The notes: generated by a model from the sequence alone, not told the origin. 62,811 bases of DNA from Skermania sp. ID1734 (GCF_007489285.1 NZ_VLIY01000017.1:47838-110648), one strand, 5' to 3'; shown: positions 8,790 to 17,174, counted from the stretch's first letter. Translations and numbers: made by a program.

Positions 8790-8837
8790 ATAGTAGCCAA
8801 CAGCATGGGCATATGGCAATACAGTTGGCATATGCCC
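8790..8837 (-). promoter_or_regulatory. Promoter and operator of the 8292-8783 gene
   Basis: On the reverse strand TTGCCA (8819-8814) and TACTAT (8795-8790) are separated by 18 bases. Inverted repeat arms GGGCATATG (8807-8815) and CATATGCCC (8829-8837) overlap the -35 element. The same GGCATATG octamer also recurs directly at 8808 and 8828. Confidence 0.55.
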
Positions 8838-8860
8838 AACCTCAAGCCATCGCCCGACTA

Positions 8861-8938
8861 AAACGATAATCATTACCGATAACAGATATTATGTCAATAA
8901 AAGTAACTAAACAAACAAAGATATGATAGTATGTCGTC
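8861..8938. other. AT-rich island between divergent genes
   Basis: About 75 bases of strongly AT-rich sequence sit in otherwise GC-rich DNA. Close to its right end TAGTAT (8927-8932) lies 6 bases before the next ATG, the same geometry as the divergent promoter. It could be a divergent promoter region or a DNA-unwinding element. Confidence 0.45.
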
Positions 8939-9208
8939 ATGACAACCTCTCCCGATCCTGTCGCCGCCCCGACCGACGGCGAGAAGGCTCCGACCTGCCG
9001 GTTCCCCGGCTGCACCCGACCGCCACGCCCGACACCGGCCACCGGTCGACCGACGCAGTACTGCGAACAGGCCGACCCGGACGGCCCGCTGCACACTGCC
9101 GCGAACGCATGGAAGGCGCGGCACAAGGCGCAACGCGGACGAAATGTCACAGCGACACAGCGACGGAAGGCCCGCAGGCGGCGCGTCCGGTGTCGATGGC
9201 GCGGTTGA
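8939..9208 (+). CDS. N-terminal part of a KfrA-like protein (zinc-motif section), probably frameshifted
   Basis: 89 residues. Residues 20-52 contain CRFPGC followed by a later Cys (QYCEQ), like the small Cys motif at the start of actinobacterial plasmid proteins that continue into a long coiled coil. From about residue 62 the sequence becomes Arg-rich and unnatural, while the -1 reading frame becomes protein-like. The simplest reading is that this and the following gene were one gene and a single-base deletion (or equivalent) near 9130-9190 split it. TAGTAT six bases before the ATG suggests a leaderless transcript. Confidence 0.55.
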   Translation: MTTSPDPVAAPTDGEKAPTCRFPGCTRPPRPTPATGRPTQYCEQADPDGPLHTAANAWKARHKAQRGRNVTATQRRKARRRRVRCRWRG

Positions 9209-10125
9209 CCCTGCAAGACCAGCTCGACGAGCTACCAGCCCGTCTCGCCGCCCTGACGGGATTTCTGGCGGACCTGGAGCGCAACCTTGCGACCACCCGT
9301 GACGTCGAGGCGATCGCTGCCGAGGTCGACCAGGTGAACGCGGACAAGCTCGCCGAGACGGCCGAAGCCGAACGGCTCCGCTCCCTCGCTGAGCGCCGTG
9401 CGCGGGAAGCCGAAGCCGATAGGGCCGAAGCCGACGATGCCGCCCGGGCCGCGCTCGACGAGGCGACGACCGCGACCGCCGCCGCTGCCGAAGCTGCCGA
9501 GCAGGCCCGGTCCGCCGAGGAGGCACGCCGTCGGTCCGAGGACGCGCGAGCCGAGGCCGAGCGTGCGGCCGCCGACGAGATCGCGCGGGTCCGCGCCGAA
9601 TGCGTCGCCGCCATCGAAGCGGCGAAAGAGCAAGCACGACAAGAGGTTCACGCTGCCGAACAGTCCGCGCGGCGAGAGATCGACCAGGCTCGGGAAGACG
9701 CCGTGGCGCGGGTGACCAGCGCCGAGCAGGCGGCGCGTGCCGAAGTCGCGCAGGTCCGGGAGGACGCCACAGGACGGGTGAATGCCGCCGAGGCACGCGT
9801 CCAGGCCGCGACGCTGGCAGCGACCCGCGCCGAGACCGAGGCACAGACCGCACGAGACCGAGCGGCGGCTCTCGAATCGAATATCGCTGCGCTGCAAGAG
9901 GAACTGCGGACCACTCGGGCGGACGCGCGCGAAGACCTCGCCCGCGAGCGGGTGGCCACGCGTCAGGACCTGGAGCGGCGCGACGCAGCACACGCCGCCG
10001 AACTCGAGCACGTCCGACATGACGCCGAAGAACGGGTGGCCACGCTGCGCGCGTCCCTCGACGCCAGCCAGTCCGCACTCGACGCCGTGACTCGCCGCCA
10101 AACGCCGCCGAGGAGCACCAAGTGA
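9196..10125 (+). CDS. KfrA-like long coiled-coil protein (C-terminal section)
   Basis: 309 residues from the ATG at 9196, inside the end of the preceding frame. Nearly the whole protein is an Ala/Glu/Arg-rich coiled coil, typical of KfrA-type plasmid proteins that form filaments and support stability. The DNA-binding head expected in such proteins is absent from this frame; the zinc-motif section lies in the upstream overlapping frame, which supports a frameshift or a two-part gene. GTGA overlap with the next start. Confidence 0.6.
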   Translation: MARLTLQDQLDELPARLAALTGFLADLERNLATTRDVEAIAAEVDQVNADKLAETAEAERLRSLAERRAREAEADRAEADDAARAALDEATTATAAAAEAAEQARSAEEARRRSEDARAEAERAAADEIARVRAECVAAIEAAKEQARQEVHAAEQSARREIDQAREDAVARVTSAEQAARAEVAQVREDATGRVNAAEARVQAATLAATRAETEAQTARDRAAALESNIAALQEELRTTRADAREDLARERVATRQDLERRDAAHAAELEHVRHDAEERVATLRASLDASQSALDAVTRRQTPPRSTK

Positions 10126-10166
10126 TCAGCTCATATCGACCAGAATCGAGCACGAGAGAGGTTCGG

Positions 10167-10448
10167 ATGACCACGAACTCGACCACGACCATCACCGCGA
10201 CCCCGTGCGGGCATGATCGGCACGGCAACCCCCTCGCCGCGCGACGCTACGTTGTCGACGGCCGTCGCGAGGACTGGGGCGAGGGTCGTACCCGAGTGTT
10301 CGAGCATCGACCGGACCTGGAATTCGGTGACGGCATGCGCTTCACGCCGATAGTCGTCCACACCGACAGCATTCGCGAGGAACCGCACCCGACCGAACAC
10401 GATGTTGCTGCCGCCTTCGCCATCTTGCGCGAGTTTCATCGTCACTAG
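10167..10448 (+). CDS. Small hypothetical protein
   Basis: 93 residues from the ATG at 10167, preceded by GAGAGAGG; a GTG at 10122 overlapping the previous stop is an alternative start. Beta-rich with Cys and His near the N-terminus (ATPCGHDRHG). It is in a run of small forward genes before the methylase. No family recognised. Confidence 0.5.
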   Translation: MTTNSTTTITATPCGHDRHGNPLAARRYVVDGRREDWGEGRTRVFEHRPDLEFGDGMRFTPIVVHTDSIREEPHPTEHDVAAAFAILREFHRH

Positions 10449-10509
10449 TTGGTGCACAACCGATTTCCGCAGACCCACACGAGTCGAAGACGAGAGAGGA
10501 AGCACTGGA

Positions 10510-10824
10510 ATGGCATCGGACATAGTTATCCGTGACGGTGAGGCATGGTGGGCGCGGGTATCACTGGACGCCGCGTCCATAGCGACGAACTCACCGGTGA
10601 CGTACCGGATGATGAAGGTGCTTCAGTGGGAACGTCGCACCGACAAGGACGGTCAGCCCGAGCTGGTGGCGTGGCTCGACGCTGACGGGACGCCCGTGCC
10701 CTCCGACCTACTCGAGCACCATCACCAGACCGAGGGTCTGCGGGTACGCGGGTACGACCGCCGCACCCCCGGTGACATCCAGGCCCTGGCGGACGAGGAC
10801 AGATGTCGCCCGCCGCGCCTGTGA
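10510..10824 (+). CDS. Small hypothetical protein
   Basis: 104 residues from the ATG at 10510, with a GAGAGGAAG site upstream. Acidic, mixed alpha/beta, two Trp pairs. Part of the series of short genes that precede the DNA methylase. Function not recognised. Confidence 0.5.
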   Translation: MASDIVIRDGEAWWARVSLDAASIATNSPVTYRMMKVLQWERRTDKDGQPELVAWLDADGTPVPSDLLEHHHQTEGLRVRGYDRRTPGDIQALADEDRCRPPRL

Positions 10825-10885
10825 GAGAACGTTGTCCCCCGTGAAACCCACCGCACGCTGACGAGCGAACATCGAGGAGCAAGGC

Positions 10886-11119
10886 GTGAAGACACCTCCG
10901 GTATCACTGGTCGAGCGACACCATCGCGAGTATCTCGACGGAGCAACCGCCGGGACGACGGACCGAAACCGCTGCAACGATCACGCCGATGCGCAGTGGT
11001 ACATGCGCGTCACGTTCGACAACCTCCAATCGACGCGACCGCATTACGTCGCGGGCTACTGCGACGCGTTCCTCGCGCCCGACCGCTTCCCAGATGCCGC
11101 GGCAACCGAGGAGCGTTAG
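10886..11119 (+). CDS. Small hypothetical protein
   Basis: 77 residues with a GTG start behind GAGGAGC. The sequence contains a His-rich N-terminus (LVERHHREYLDG) and two spaced cysteines. It ends 2 bases before the methylase ATG, so the two are probably coupled. Confidence 0.5.
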   Translation: MKTPPVSLVERHHREYLDGATAGTTDRNRCNDHADAQWYMRVTFDNLQSTRPHYVAGYCDAFLAPDRFPDAAATEER

Positions 11120-11121
11120 TC

Positions 11122-12144
11122 ATGACCGCTGGTGCGACCACCAAGAGCGTGATCCGTCCGCCGTTCGCGTACTTCGGCGGCAAGCAGCGACTCGGCCCGA
11201 CGATCGCCGCGATGCTCCCGCCGCACACGCACTACGTCGAGCCGTTCGCCGGCGGGCTGGCGGTCCTGCTGGCGAAGCAACCGACACGACTGGAGACGGT
11301 CAACGACCTCGACGGCGACCTGATGCACTTCTGGCGGATCCTGCGCGAGCAACCGAAGGAACTCGCACGCGTCTGCGCGCTCACCCCGCATTCGCGTGCC
11401 GAACGGGAACTTGGGCTCGATCGCCCGGAGGACCTGGACGACGTCGAGCGGGCCCGCCGCATTTGGGTGTGCCTGGCCGAAGGACGCACCGGCACCCTCC
11501 GCCGGACCGGATGGCGCTTCGACACAGCCGATTTCGTCAACGTCGCGATGCCCAACCGGCTCGACAGCTACGTGCGCCGCATGGACGCCGTCGTCCACCG
11601 ACTGCGGGGTGTCTCCCTCGAATGCCGTCACGCCCTCGACGTCGTCACCGCCTACGGTCACGGTCGCCGCACACTGCTCTACGTCGACCCGCCCTATCTC
11701 GGTAGCACACGAAACCGCAACTACCGCAACGAGATGGGCAGCGAAGACGACCATCGGTCCCTCGCCGCGGCGCTGCACGACTGCACCGCCACCGTCGTAC
11801 TCAGCGGCTACGCCTCCGACCTCTACGACACGGACCTCTACCGAGACTGGTACCGCATCACCCTCAACGCCGCCACCGCACAAGGCGGCACCTGGCAACC
11901 GAAAACCGAAGTCCTGTGGTCCAACCGACCACTACGAACCCTCGCCCTCCCGGAAACCGGACTGACCGACGAGCGTAACGAAACACCCACCGACCCCGCC
12001 GAATGTAACGAAACTCGGTGTGAGGACTGCGACCGCGTGATCCGGCAACCTGCGACCGGCCGTCGTCGCCGCTACTGCTCCGGTGCGTGCCGCGTACGCG
12101 CACACCGCACACGGAGTTCCGCGATTCCCGACGTTGAAAGGTAG
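11122..12144 (+). CDS. D12-class N6-adenine DNA methylase with C-terminal zinc ribbon
   Basis: 340 residues. YFGGKQRLG (about 17-25) and PFAGG (41-45) form motif I, and VDPPYLGS (DPPY at 189-192) is motif IV, the order expected for alpha-class (Dam/DpnM type) adenine methylases. A C-terminal tail has four cysteines (300, 303, 319, 323) with the pattern C-x2-C...C-x3-C and looks like a zinc ribbon, an uncommon addition. No restriction endonuclease is adjacent, so it is probably an orphan methylase that modifies the plasmid against host nucleases. The ATG at 11122 is chosen because motif I begins right after it. Confidence 0.85.
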   Translation: MTAGATTKSVIRPPFAYFGGKQRLGPTIAAMLPPHTHYVEPFAGGLAVLLAKQPTRLETVNDLDGDLMHFWRILREQPKELARVCALTPHSRAERELGLDRPEDLDDVERARRIWVCLAEGRTGTLRRTGWRFDTADFVNVAMPNRLDSYVRRMDAVVHRLRGVSLECRHALDVVTAYGHGRRTLLYVDPPYLGSTRNRNYRNEMGSEDDHRSLAAALHDCTATVVLSGYASDLYDTDLYRDWYRITLNAATAQGGTWQPKTEVLWSNRPLRTLALPETGLTDERNETPTDPAECNETRCEDCDRVIRQPATGRRRRYCSGACRVRAHRTRSSAIPDVER

Positions 12145-12149
12145 AGCCC

Positions 12150-12479
12150 ATGAACACGATCGAGTCCGCCCACGAGGCATTCCTCGCGGTCTACGCCCAG
12201 GTCGCTACCGGCAATGGTGGACGGCCCGGGCACTGCCGTCACCGTGACAACGGTGTCTGTGTCACCAAGGCGGGCAATATACGCACCGCGTGCCTGCGGG
12301 ACGTCGAAGCCACCATGACCGGTCCGGAGCGGTGGCACATGCACGGCCAGGACATTTGGGTGTTCCCCACGATCGGCGCGAACATCGCAACGACCCGTGA
12401 TCCACGTGTCCAGACCGCGAAATCCGCGATCAGCCGCGCCACCATGACCGCTCTTGCGGGGTTCACCAGGGTCGTCTGA
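12150..12479 (+). CDS. Hypothetical protein
   Basis: 109 residues, starting 5 bases after the methylase stop and probably in its operon. A Cys-x-His-x2 segment (GHCRHRDNGVC) could bind metal. No family recognised. Confidence 0.55.
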   Translation: MNTIESAHEAFLAVYAQVATGNGGRPGHCRHRDNGVCVTKAGNIRTACLRDVEATMTGPERWHMHGQDIWVFPTIGANIATTRDPRVQTAKSAISRATMTALAGFTRVV

Positions 12480-12523
12480 CTCGACGACCAGCACCCGATC
12501 AAAGCGCGCCGACCAATGCGTCG

Positions 12524-13249
12524 CTAAGCAACGATCGTCACGTCAGCCCAATCGTTGAGTTCGCTCGCGAACGGAGCACGCCAGACACGCCACTGGTCTG
12601 CGATGTCGGCGAGCCCTTCCCTGCTGATCGGCGCGTCCGCCAGCGCGGCTTCGGCAGCGACCAGCCACGGCACGAGCCGTCGATGCGCGACCCGCTGCGT
12701 CGCCGACCCTCCCAGCAAGGCTGCGGCGGCGATCCGCCGACGGTCGCCGCGGATACGCTTTACCAACTCAGTCTGCCCCACCGTCGATCGCCGAGTTCCG
12801 GTCAGGGGCGTCGGCTCGTCCCCGGTCGCTTCCAATGCCGCGAGGTCAACACTGGCGGCGTGCTCGACCTCGTCCCGCATATCGGAGAGATCCTCACCGG
12901 TAGGTCGGCGGTCGAGGTCGATCAGAAGACGCCGGCCGAACTCCTCAGCCACCGCAAATACGTCCCGCCGATGCCAATACCGCATGATCGCCGCGTGCTT
13001 CCATCGGTCGACGACCTCACGGTCCCGGCGCGGGAAGCCTGCCGCGGCGTTCGTCACCTCGGCGACTGCGCCACGCACCCGAGCGACCGTGTCGGCGTCA
13101 CAGTCGCCTGCGGCGGGATGGCGTTCACCACCCGAACTCGCCGCAACCAGAGCCGAATGCAGCTCCACGACCGCAAACGCCAGCACCGCGCGACTATCGA
13201 CTGACGGTGATCTACCTATCCCCCACGACATACCTACAGAGTGTGCCAT
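12524..13249 (-). CDS. Hypothetical protein, mostly helical
   Basis: 241 residues; the ATG at 13231 preceded by GTAGGT is an alternative start. Arg/Ala/Glu-rich, helical, no motif recognised. It converges with the methylase operon, 44 bases apart. Codon use is like its neighbours. Confidence 0.55.
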   Translation of the reverse strand: MAHSVGMSWGIGRSPSVDSRAVLAFAVVELHSALVAASSGGERHPAAGDCDADTVARVRGAVAEVTNAAAGFPRRDREVVDRWKHAAIMRYWHRRDVFAVAEEFGRRLLIDLDRRPTGEDLSDMRDEVEHAASVDLAALEATGDEPTPLTGTRRSTVGQTELVKRIRGDRRRIAAAALLGGSATQRVAHRRLVPWLVAAEAALADAPISREGLADIADQWRVWRAPFASELNDWADVTIVA

Positions 13250-13800
13250 TCACACTCACCGCTTGGACGGTCCCGAACCGATGATCGTTATCTCCGCGTA
13301 ACCTCGACCGGTATGGGGAGGAGACAAAAAGCGCGGACCGTACTCGCCGGGCCCGCCCGGGCCGCGCGACGTCACGACCATGGCTGAGCTGGTAACCCGC
13401 CGGGGCCCGGCACGCAATCCGTATCCGTACAAGGCCCTGAACTCCCGAAGATGGCCCGAGCCGCAAGGTAGGGAGCTCGACCTGCTGGCTGAGCGGCTCT
13501 ACCGCAACCTCACCTCGGCGACCTGGGTGCGGATGTCGATATGAGGTACACCCCAGCTCGACGTCGGAGTGGCGACGAAAAGACGCCCAGTTAGGGTCTG
13601 GTTTGTGATCTTCAGTGAATGGTGGCGGGATAGTTCCAGCGCATTGTGGCGGCACTTTGGTCGCCGATCGGGCTCGCCGCGGCGAGGGTTCCTTTGCCTG
13701 TGGGCGACAGCCAATGCCTCGACCAACCGATCGCGGGTCCTCCGCCAGTTCGGCAGTCGTCGAACTGTAGAAACTCAATCCTGATTTCTCTGCCCGCTTC
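13250..13800. other. Long region without a confident gene
   Basis: These 551 bases separate the backbone genes from the metal island. I see one weak short frame at 13380-13544 and no transposase motif or clear repeat. The region may be an old junction with decayed sequence, but nothing in it proves this. Confidence 0.4.
13380..13544 (+). CDS. Possible 54-residue protein
   Basis: An open frame from ATG to TGA with sensible codon use and a hydrophilic product beginning MAELVTRRGP. There is no good ribosome binding site and no homology known to me, so it is listed only as a possibility. Confidence 0.2.
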   Translation: MAELVTRRGPARNPYPYKALNSRRWPEPQGRELDLLAERLYRNLTSATWVRMSI

Positions 13801-14139
13801 CTAGCCTCGGATCATGTCGGCCAGGTCTTCCGAGATCGGCATGGGGGTCATCAGCTCCGCGTCGACGCGGCCGGTGTTGCCTTCGGGGTAGCGGCCGCTC
13901 AGTGAGCCGGGTGCGGCGACCATGATGCGCAGGATCTGCCCGAGTGCCTCGCGGCGGTCGTGTTGGCGCAGGGGGAGGGCGAGGATGGCGATGTGGTTGC
14001 GGGTGTGCGGCCAGGGGTAGGGCTGGGAGATGATGTGTGCCCGTTCGAGATGCACCCACCCGCGCGCATCGTCGTCTGTGTCGTGGGCGGCCGTCATCTC
14101 GGCGGTGTACGCGGACCGGATTCGGTCGGACATGATCAT
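13801..14139 (-). CDS. DUF3703-like protein of metal islands
   Basis: 112 residues if started at the ATG at 14139 (overlapping the lspA stop), or 110 from 14133. The sequence with WVHLERAHIISQP and later PLRQHDRREALGQILRI fits DUF3703, a small protein repeatedly found beside heavy-metal efflux genes; its function is unknown. It is last in the reverse operon sensor-ATPase-LspA-DUF3703. Confidence 0.7.
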   Translation of the reverse strand: MIMSDRIRSAYTAEMTAAHDTDDDARGWVHLERAHIISQPYPWPHTRNHIAILALPLRQHDRREALGQILRIMVAAPGSLSGRYPEGNTGRVDAELMTPMPISEDLADMIRG

Positions 14140-14642
14140 GCTGGACTCGCCTTCGCCGGTGTACGCGTCGATTCCCAGAACAGTGCTGCGATGAGCAGCG
14201 CGACACCGCAGGTGAGGTAGGTGTCGGCGAGGTTGAAGGTGGGCCACCAACCGGTGTGGAAGTAATCGGTGACCTTCCCGTCGAGGCCGCGGTCGATCAC
14301 ATTCGCAGCCGCTCCGGCGAACATCAGTGAGAACCCGATCATCGCCGTCATTGAGTTGGCGGACGCGGTGCGCCAGGCATACACACCGATCCCCGCGGTG
14401 ATCGCCGCCGTGATGGTGAGCACGACCCCTGTCGGCAGTTGGTCACCCATGCTGAACGCGACCCCGCTGTTGTACGCAAGCTTGAGCTGCAGAACTCCAA
14501 GGTCAACGCTGCGGCCATCCGAAAGCTGACGGCGCGCAACGGGTTCGACAAGCAGTGCCACAGCAGCGAGGGCAATCCCGACGAGCACGAAGACCCGCCG
14601 CAGGCGCTGTGTCCGAGTGGGGTCGGCCGCGGTGACGCTCAT
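14136..14642 (-). CDS. lspA: Signal peptidase II (lipoprotein signal peptidase)
   Basis: 168 residues with four membrane segments. The family motifs are visible: NSGVAFS at about 58-64, AANVIDR with catalytic Asp at about 117, and FNLAD with the second catalytic Asp at about 140. LspA cleaves the signal peptide of diacylated prolipoproteins in the membrane. Copies inside metal-resistance operons next to P-type ATPases are well known; the link may be processing of a metal-related lipoprotein. Start overlaps the ATPase stop as ATGA. Confidence 0.9.
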   Translation of the reverse strand: MSVTAADPTRTQRLRRVFVLVGIALAAVALLVEPVARRQLSDGRSVDLGVLQLKLAYNSGVAFSMGDQLPTGVVLTITAAITAGIGVYAWRTASANSMTAMIGFSLMFAGAAANVIDRGLDGKVTDYFHTGWWPTFNLADTYLTCGVALLIAALFWESTRTPAKASPA

Positions 14643-16600
14643 GTTCGGGCCTCGACCGGCGTCGGCAGCGCAGCGTCGGGCGTTGTCGTGGCGGTCAGTG
14701 CCGAGGCTCGGCCGGCGCGGACACCGTTGGCGATGACCACGATCTCGGCGACCTCATGCACTAAGACGACCGCGGCGAGGCCGAGGACCCCGAACAATGC
14801 CAGCGGCATCAAGATGGTGATGATCGCCAACGACAGGCCGACGTTCTGCAGCATGATCCGCCGGGACCGGCGTGCGTGGGCCAGCGCCTGCGGCAGGTGG
14901 CGCAGGTCCTCACCCATCAGTGCGACGTCGGCGGTTTCGATGGCGACGTCGGTGCCCATCGCGCCCATCGCGATGCCGAGATCCGCGGTCGCGAGGGCGG
15001 GGGCGTCGTTGACGCCGTCGCCGACCATCGCCATTGACCGCTGGCTTTGCAGGTCGGCGATGATGCGGGCCTTGTCCTCGGGCCGCAGGTCGGCGTGCAC
15101 CTCCTCGATCCCGACGTCTTCGGCCAGGGCGCGGGCGGTGCGCTCGTTGTCGCCGGTGAGCATCGCGACGTGGTATCCGTGGCGGCGCAGCCCGGAGACC
15201 ACTTCGAGTGCTTCGGGGCGCAGCTCGTCGCGGACGGCGATCGCACCGATCACAGCGCCGTCGCGTTCGATCACCACCGCGGTCGCCCCGGCGTGCTGCA
15301 TCCGCTCCACCTCGGACGAGAGGTCACCGGCATCGATCCACCCCGGCCGACCCAGTCGGGCCGCGGCGCCGTCGAACCGCCCGGTCAGTCCCGCTCCGGT
15401 GACGGCCTCGACGTCCTCGGCAGGCGTGACGTCCTCGACGGCGGCGAGGATCGCCTTGGCGAGGGGGTGCTCGCTGCGTGCCTCCAGCGCGGCAGCCACC
15501 GCCAACACCTCTTCGCGGGACGCACCGTCGGTGGTGGCGACCTCGATAACGACAGGCTTGTTGCGGGTGAGGGTGCCGGTCTTGTCGAGGGCGATGCCGC
15601 GGATGCGGCCGAGGGCTTCGAGGGCGGCGCCGCCCTTGACGAGGACGCCGAGTTTGCTGGCGGCGCCGATGGCGGCGACCACGGTCACCGGGACGGCGAT
15701 CGCGAGCGCGCACGGAGACGCGGCGACGAGCACCACCAGGGCGCGTTCGATCCACACCCGCGGATCACCGAGCAGGCTGCCCACCGCGGCGATGACCGCG
15801 GCCGCGAACATGATCGCCGGGACGAGGGGTTTGGCGATCTTGTCGGCGAGGCGCTGGGCCTCGCCCTTGCGGGACTGTTCGGCCTCGACAATCCGGACGA
15901 TCTTGGCCAAAGAGTTGTCCTGCGCGGACGCGGTGACCTCGACCTCGAGGACGCCGGTGCCGTTGATCGACCCGGCGAACACCTCGTCGCCCGGCCCGGC
16001 CTCGACTGGGACGGATTCTCCGGTGATAGCCGAGGTGTCCAGAGCTGTGCGGCCGGCGGTGATGGTGCCGTCGGTGGCGATCCGCTCACCGGGTTTGACG
16101 ATCATGATCTCGCCGAGGCGCAGTTCGGTAGGTGCGACGGTCTGTTCGAGGCCGTCACGTTTGACGGTGGCGGTGTCCGGGACCAGGGACAGCAGCGCGC
16201 GCAGGCCTCGGCGGGTGCGGGTGACCGCGTACTCCTCGAGGCCCTCGCTGATCGCGAACAGGAACGCGAGCATCGCGGCCTCGCCGACCTCGCCGAGCAC
16301 GACGGCGCCGATCGCGGCGATCGTCATCAGGGTGCCGACGCCGATCTTGCCCTTGGCCAACCGTTTCAGGGTGTTCGGGACGAAGGTGTAGCCGGCAACG
16401 ATGAGGGCGACCGCTTCGAGGGTCAGCTTCGCCGCGTGAGGTCCGCCGCTCCAGCCGACGATCAGCGCCGCGACCAGCAGCACACCGGCGGCCGCGGCGG
16501 CCCGGATCTCGGTGATCTGCCACAGCTTCTCGGGTTCGCGCTCCTCGCCGTCCTCATTGACGGTGGGTTCGTCGTGGCCGCAGCCGCATGCATCGCTCAT
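14639..16600 (-). CDS. P1B-type heavy-metal efflux ATPase (SPC motif)
   Basis: 653 residues from the ATG at 16600. Visible motifs: TGES (193-196) of the actuator domain, SPC (295-297) in the transport helix, phosphorylation motif DKTGTLT (339-345), HP (378-379) of the nucleotide domain, and GDGVNDAP. The N-terminus is short with a CGCGHDEP metal-binding patch rather than a full HMA domain. An SPC instead of CPC motif is characteristic of P1B-4 pumps (cobalt, iron, zinc or cadmium export). It is controlled by the overlapping CmtR-like sensor gene and followed by lspA. Substrate is inferred. Confidence 0.9.
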   Translation of the reverse strand: MSDACGCGHDEPTVNEDGEEREPEKLWQITEIRAAAAAGVLLVAALIVGWSGGPHAAKLTLEAVALIVAGYTFVPNTLKRLAKGKIGVGTLMTIAAIGAVVLGEVGEAAMLAFLFAISEGLEEYAVTRTRRGLRALLSLVPDTATVKRDGLEQTVAPTELRLGEIMIVKPGERIATDGTITAGRTALDTSAITGESVPVEAGPGDEVFAGSINGTGVLEVEVTASAQDNSLAKIVRIVEAEQSRKGEAQRLADKIAKPLVPAIMFAAAVIAAVGSLLGDPRVWIERALVVLVAASPCALAIAVPVTVVAAIGAASKLGVLVKGGAALEALGRIRGIALDKTGTLTRNKPVVIEVATTDGASREEVLAVAAALEARSEHPLAKAILAAVEDVTPAEDVEAVTGAGLTGRFDGAAARLGRPGWIDAGDLSSEVERMQHAGATAVVIERDGAVIGAIAVRDELRPEALEVVSGLRRHGYHVAMLTGDNERTARALAEDVGIEEVHADLRPEDKARIIADLQSQRSMAMVGDGVNDAPALATADLGIAMGAMGTDVAIETADVALMGEDLRHLPQALAHARRSRRIMLQNVGLSLAIITILMPLALFGVLGLAAVVLVHEVAEIVVIANGVRAGRASALTATTTPDAALPTPVEART

Positions 16601-16980
16601 GCCGTCACCCCCGCGGCGGTGTCGGTGCCGTAGTTCGGACACAACGCGACCGCGTTGCCCGTTGCGGCGAGCAGGGTTTCGGCCGAGGCCAGCAGGTCGA
16701 GCAGTTCTGGCCTGGCGAGGGAGTAGAACACCTGCCTCCCTTCCGGGCGGCCGGTGACCAGTCCGCAGTCCCGCAGGCACGCCACGTGCGCCGAGACCGT
16801 CGACTGCGCCAAGCCGAGCTCGCCGATCAGGTCCGCCACCCGGGCCTCGCCGTCGGCGAGGCGGCGCACGATTGCCAACCGGGTTCCATCGGAGAGGCTG
16901 TGGAACAACGCCACCGCCGCGTCGAGGTTCGAGCCGGTGCCTCTCGATGCCAGGCAACCATCCGCACTATCAATCGTCAT
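16597..16980 (-). CDS. cmtR: CmtR-like ArsR-family cadmium/lead sensor
   Basis: 127 residues, ArsR/SmtB winged helix. The recognition region contains [11 protein letters not shown], giving Cys68 and Cys72 with C-x3-C spacing as in the CmtR Cd/Pb site, and a third Cys at 114 (LCPNYG) matches the C-terminal ligand of CmtR. Such proteins repress until Cd(II) or Pb(II) binds. The ATG is 6 bases after TATCAT, suggesting a leaderless mRNA, and that -10 overlaps a GGCGATGATA operator half-site. The stop overlaps the ATPase start. A second copy lies at 29010-29384. Confidence 0.88.
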   Translation of the reverse strand: MTIDSADGCLASRGTGSNLDAAVALFHSLSDGTRLAIVRRLADGEARVADLIGELGLAQSTVSAHVACLRDCGLVTGRPEGRQVFYSLARPELLDLLASAETLLAATGNAVALCPNYGTDTAAGVTA

Positions 16981-16982
16981 AC

Positions 16983-17011
16983 GGCGATGATAACCGGTGA
17001 TCTACGATATT
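16983..17011. promoter_or_regulatory. CmtR-type operator half-site and promoter
   Basis: GGCGATGATA at 16983-16992 is identical to one arm of the perfect palindrome at 19705-19730. It overlaps the TATCAT -10 element of the sensor gene and faces the 35-residue Cys-rich peptide gene. The second half is degenerate here. Confidence 0.55.
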
Positions 17012-17042
17012 GGGAGGGGGCTGCGAGATCAGAGGTGAGGAC

Positions 17043-17150
17043 ATGGAGAACTGGCTGACGAATCTGCAGGCGTGGTGGGCCTGTCAGGTGATGATGGCGA
17101 ACGGAACGTGCGAGATGTGCGCGTGCACGCCGATGATGGACTGCTGCTAG
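17043..17150 (+). CDS. 35-residue Cys-rich peptide, possible metallothionein-like
   Basis: A small gene with a good GAGGTGAGG ribosome binding site 4 bases before ATG. The peptide has six cysteines in 35 residues (14, 23, 26, 28, 34, 35), including TCEMCACT and a C-terminal CC pair, plus six Met residues counting the start. It is transcribed divergently from the cmtR-ATPase operon and shares its operator region, so metal-induced expression is likely. The composition suggests soft-metal (Cd, Pb, Cu or Zn) binding. No family is known to me, and function is inferred from composition and place. Confidence 0.65.
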   Translation: MENWLTNLQAWWACQVMMANGTCEMCACTPMMDCC

Positions 17151-17174
17151 ATCGCGTGCCGCTCCGGCCGTGAA

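Noticed and set aside
13569-13784. 71-residue forward frame, considered as a transposase remnant
   Set aside because: Neither strand shows transposase motifs, terminal repeats or target duplications.
14439-16391. Very long forward frame of 650 codons opposite the P-type ATPase
   Set aside because: It is Ser/Arg/Thr-rich, as usual for the antisense of a GC-rich gene; the reverse frame has complete ATPase motifs.
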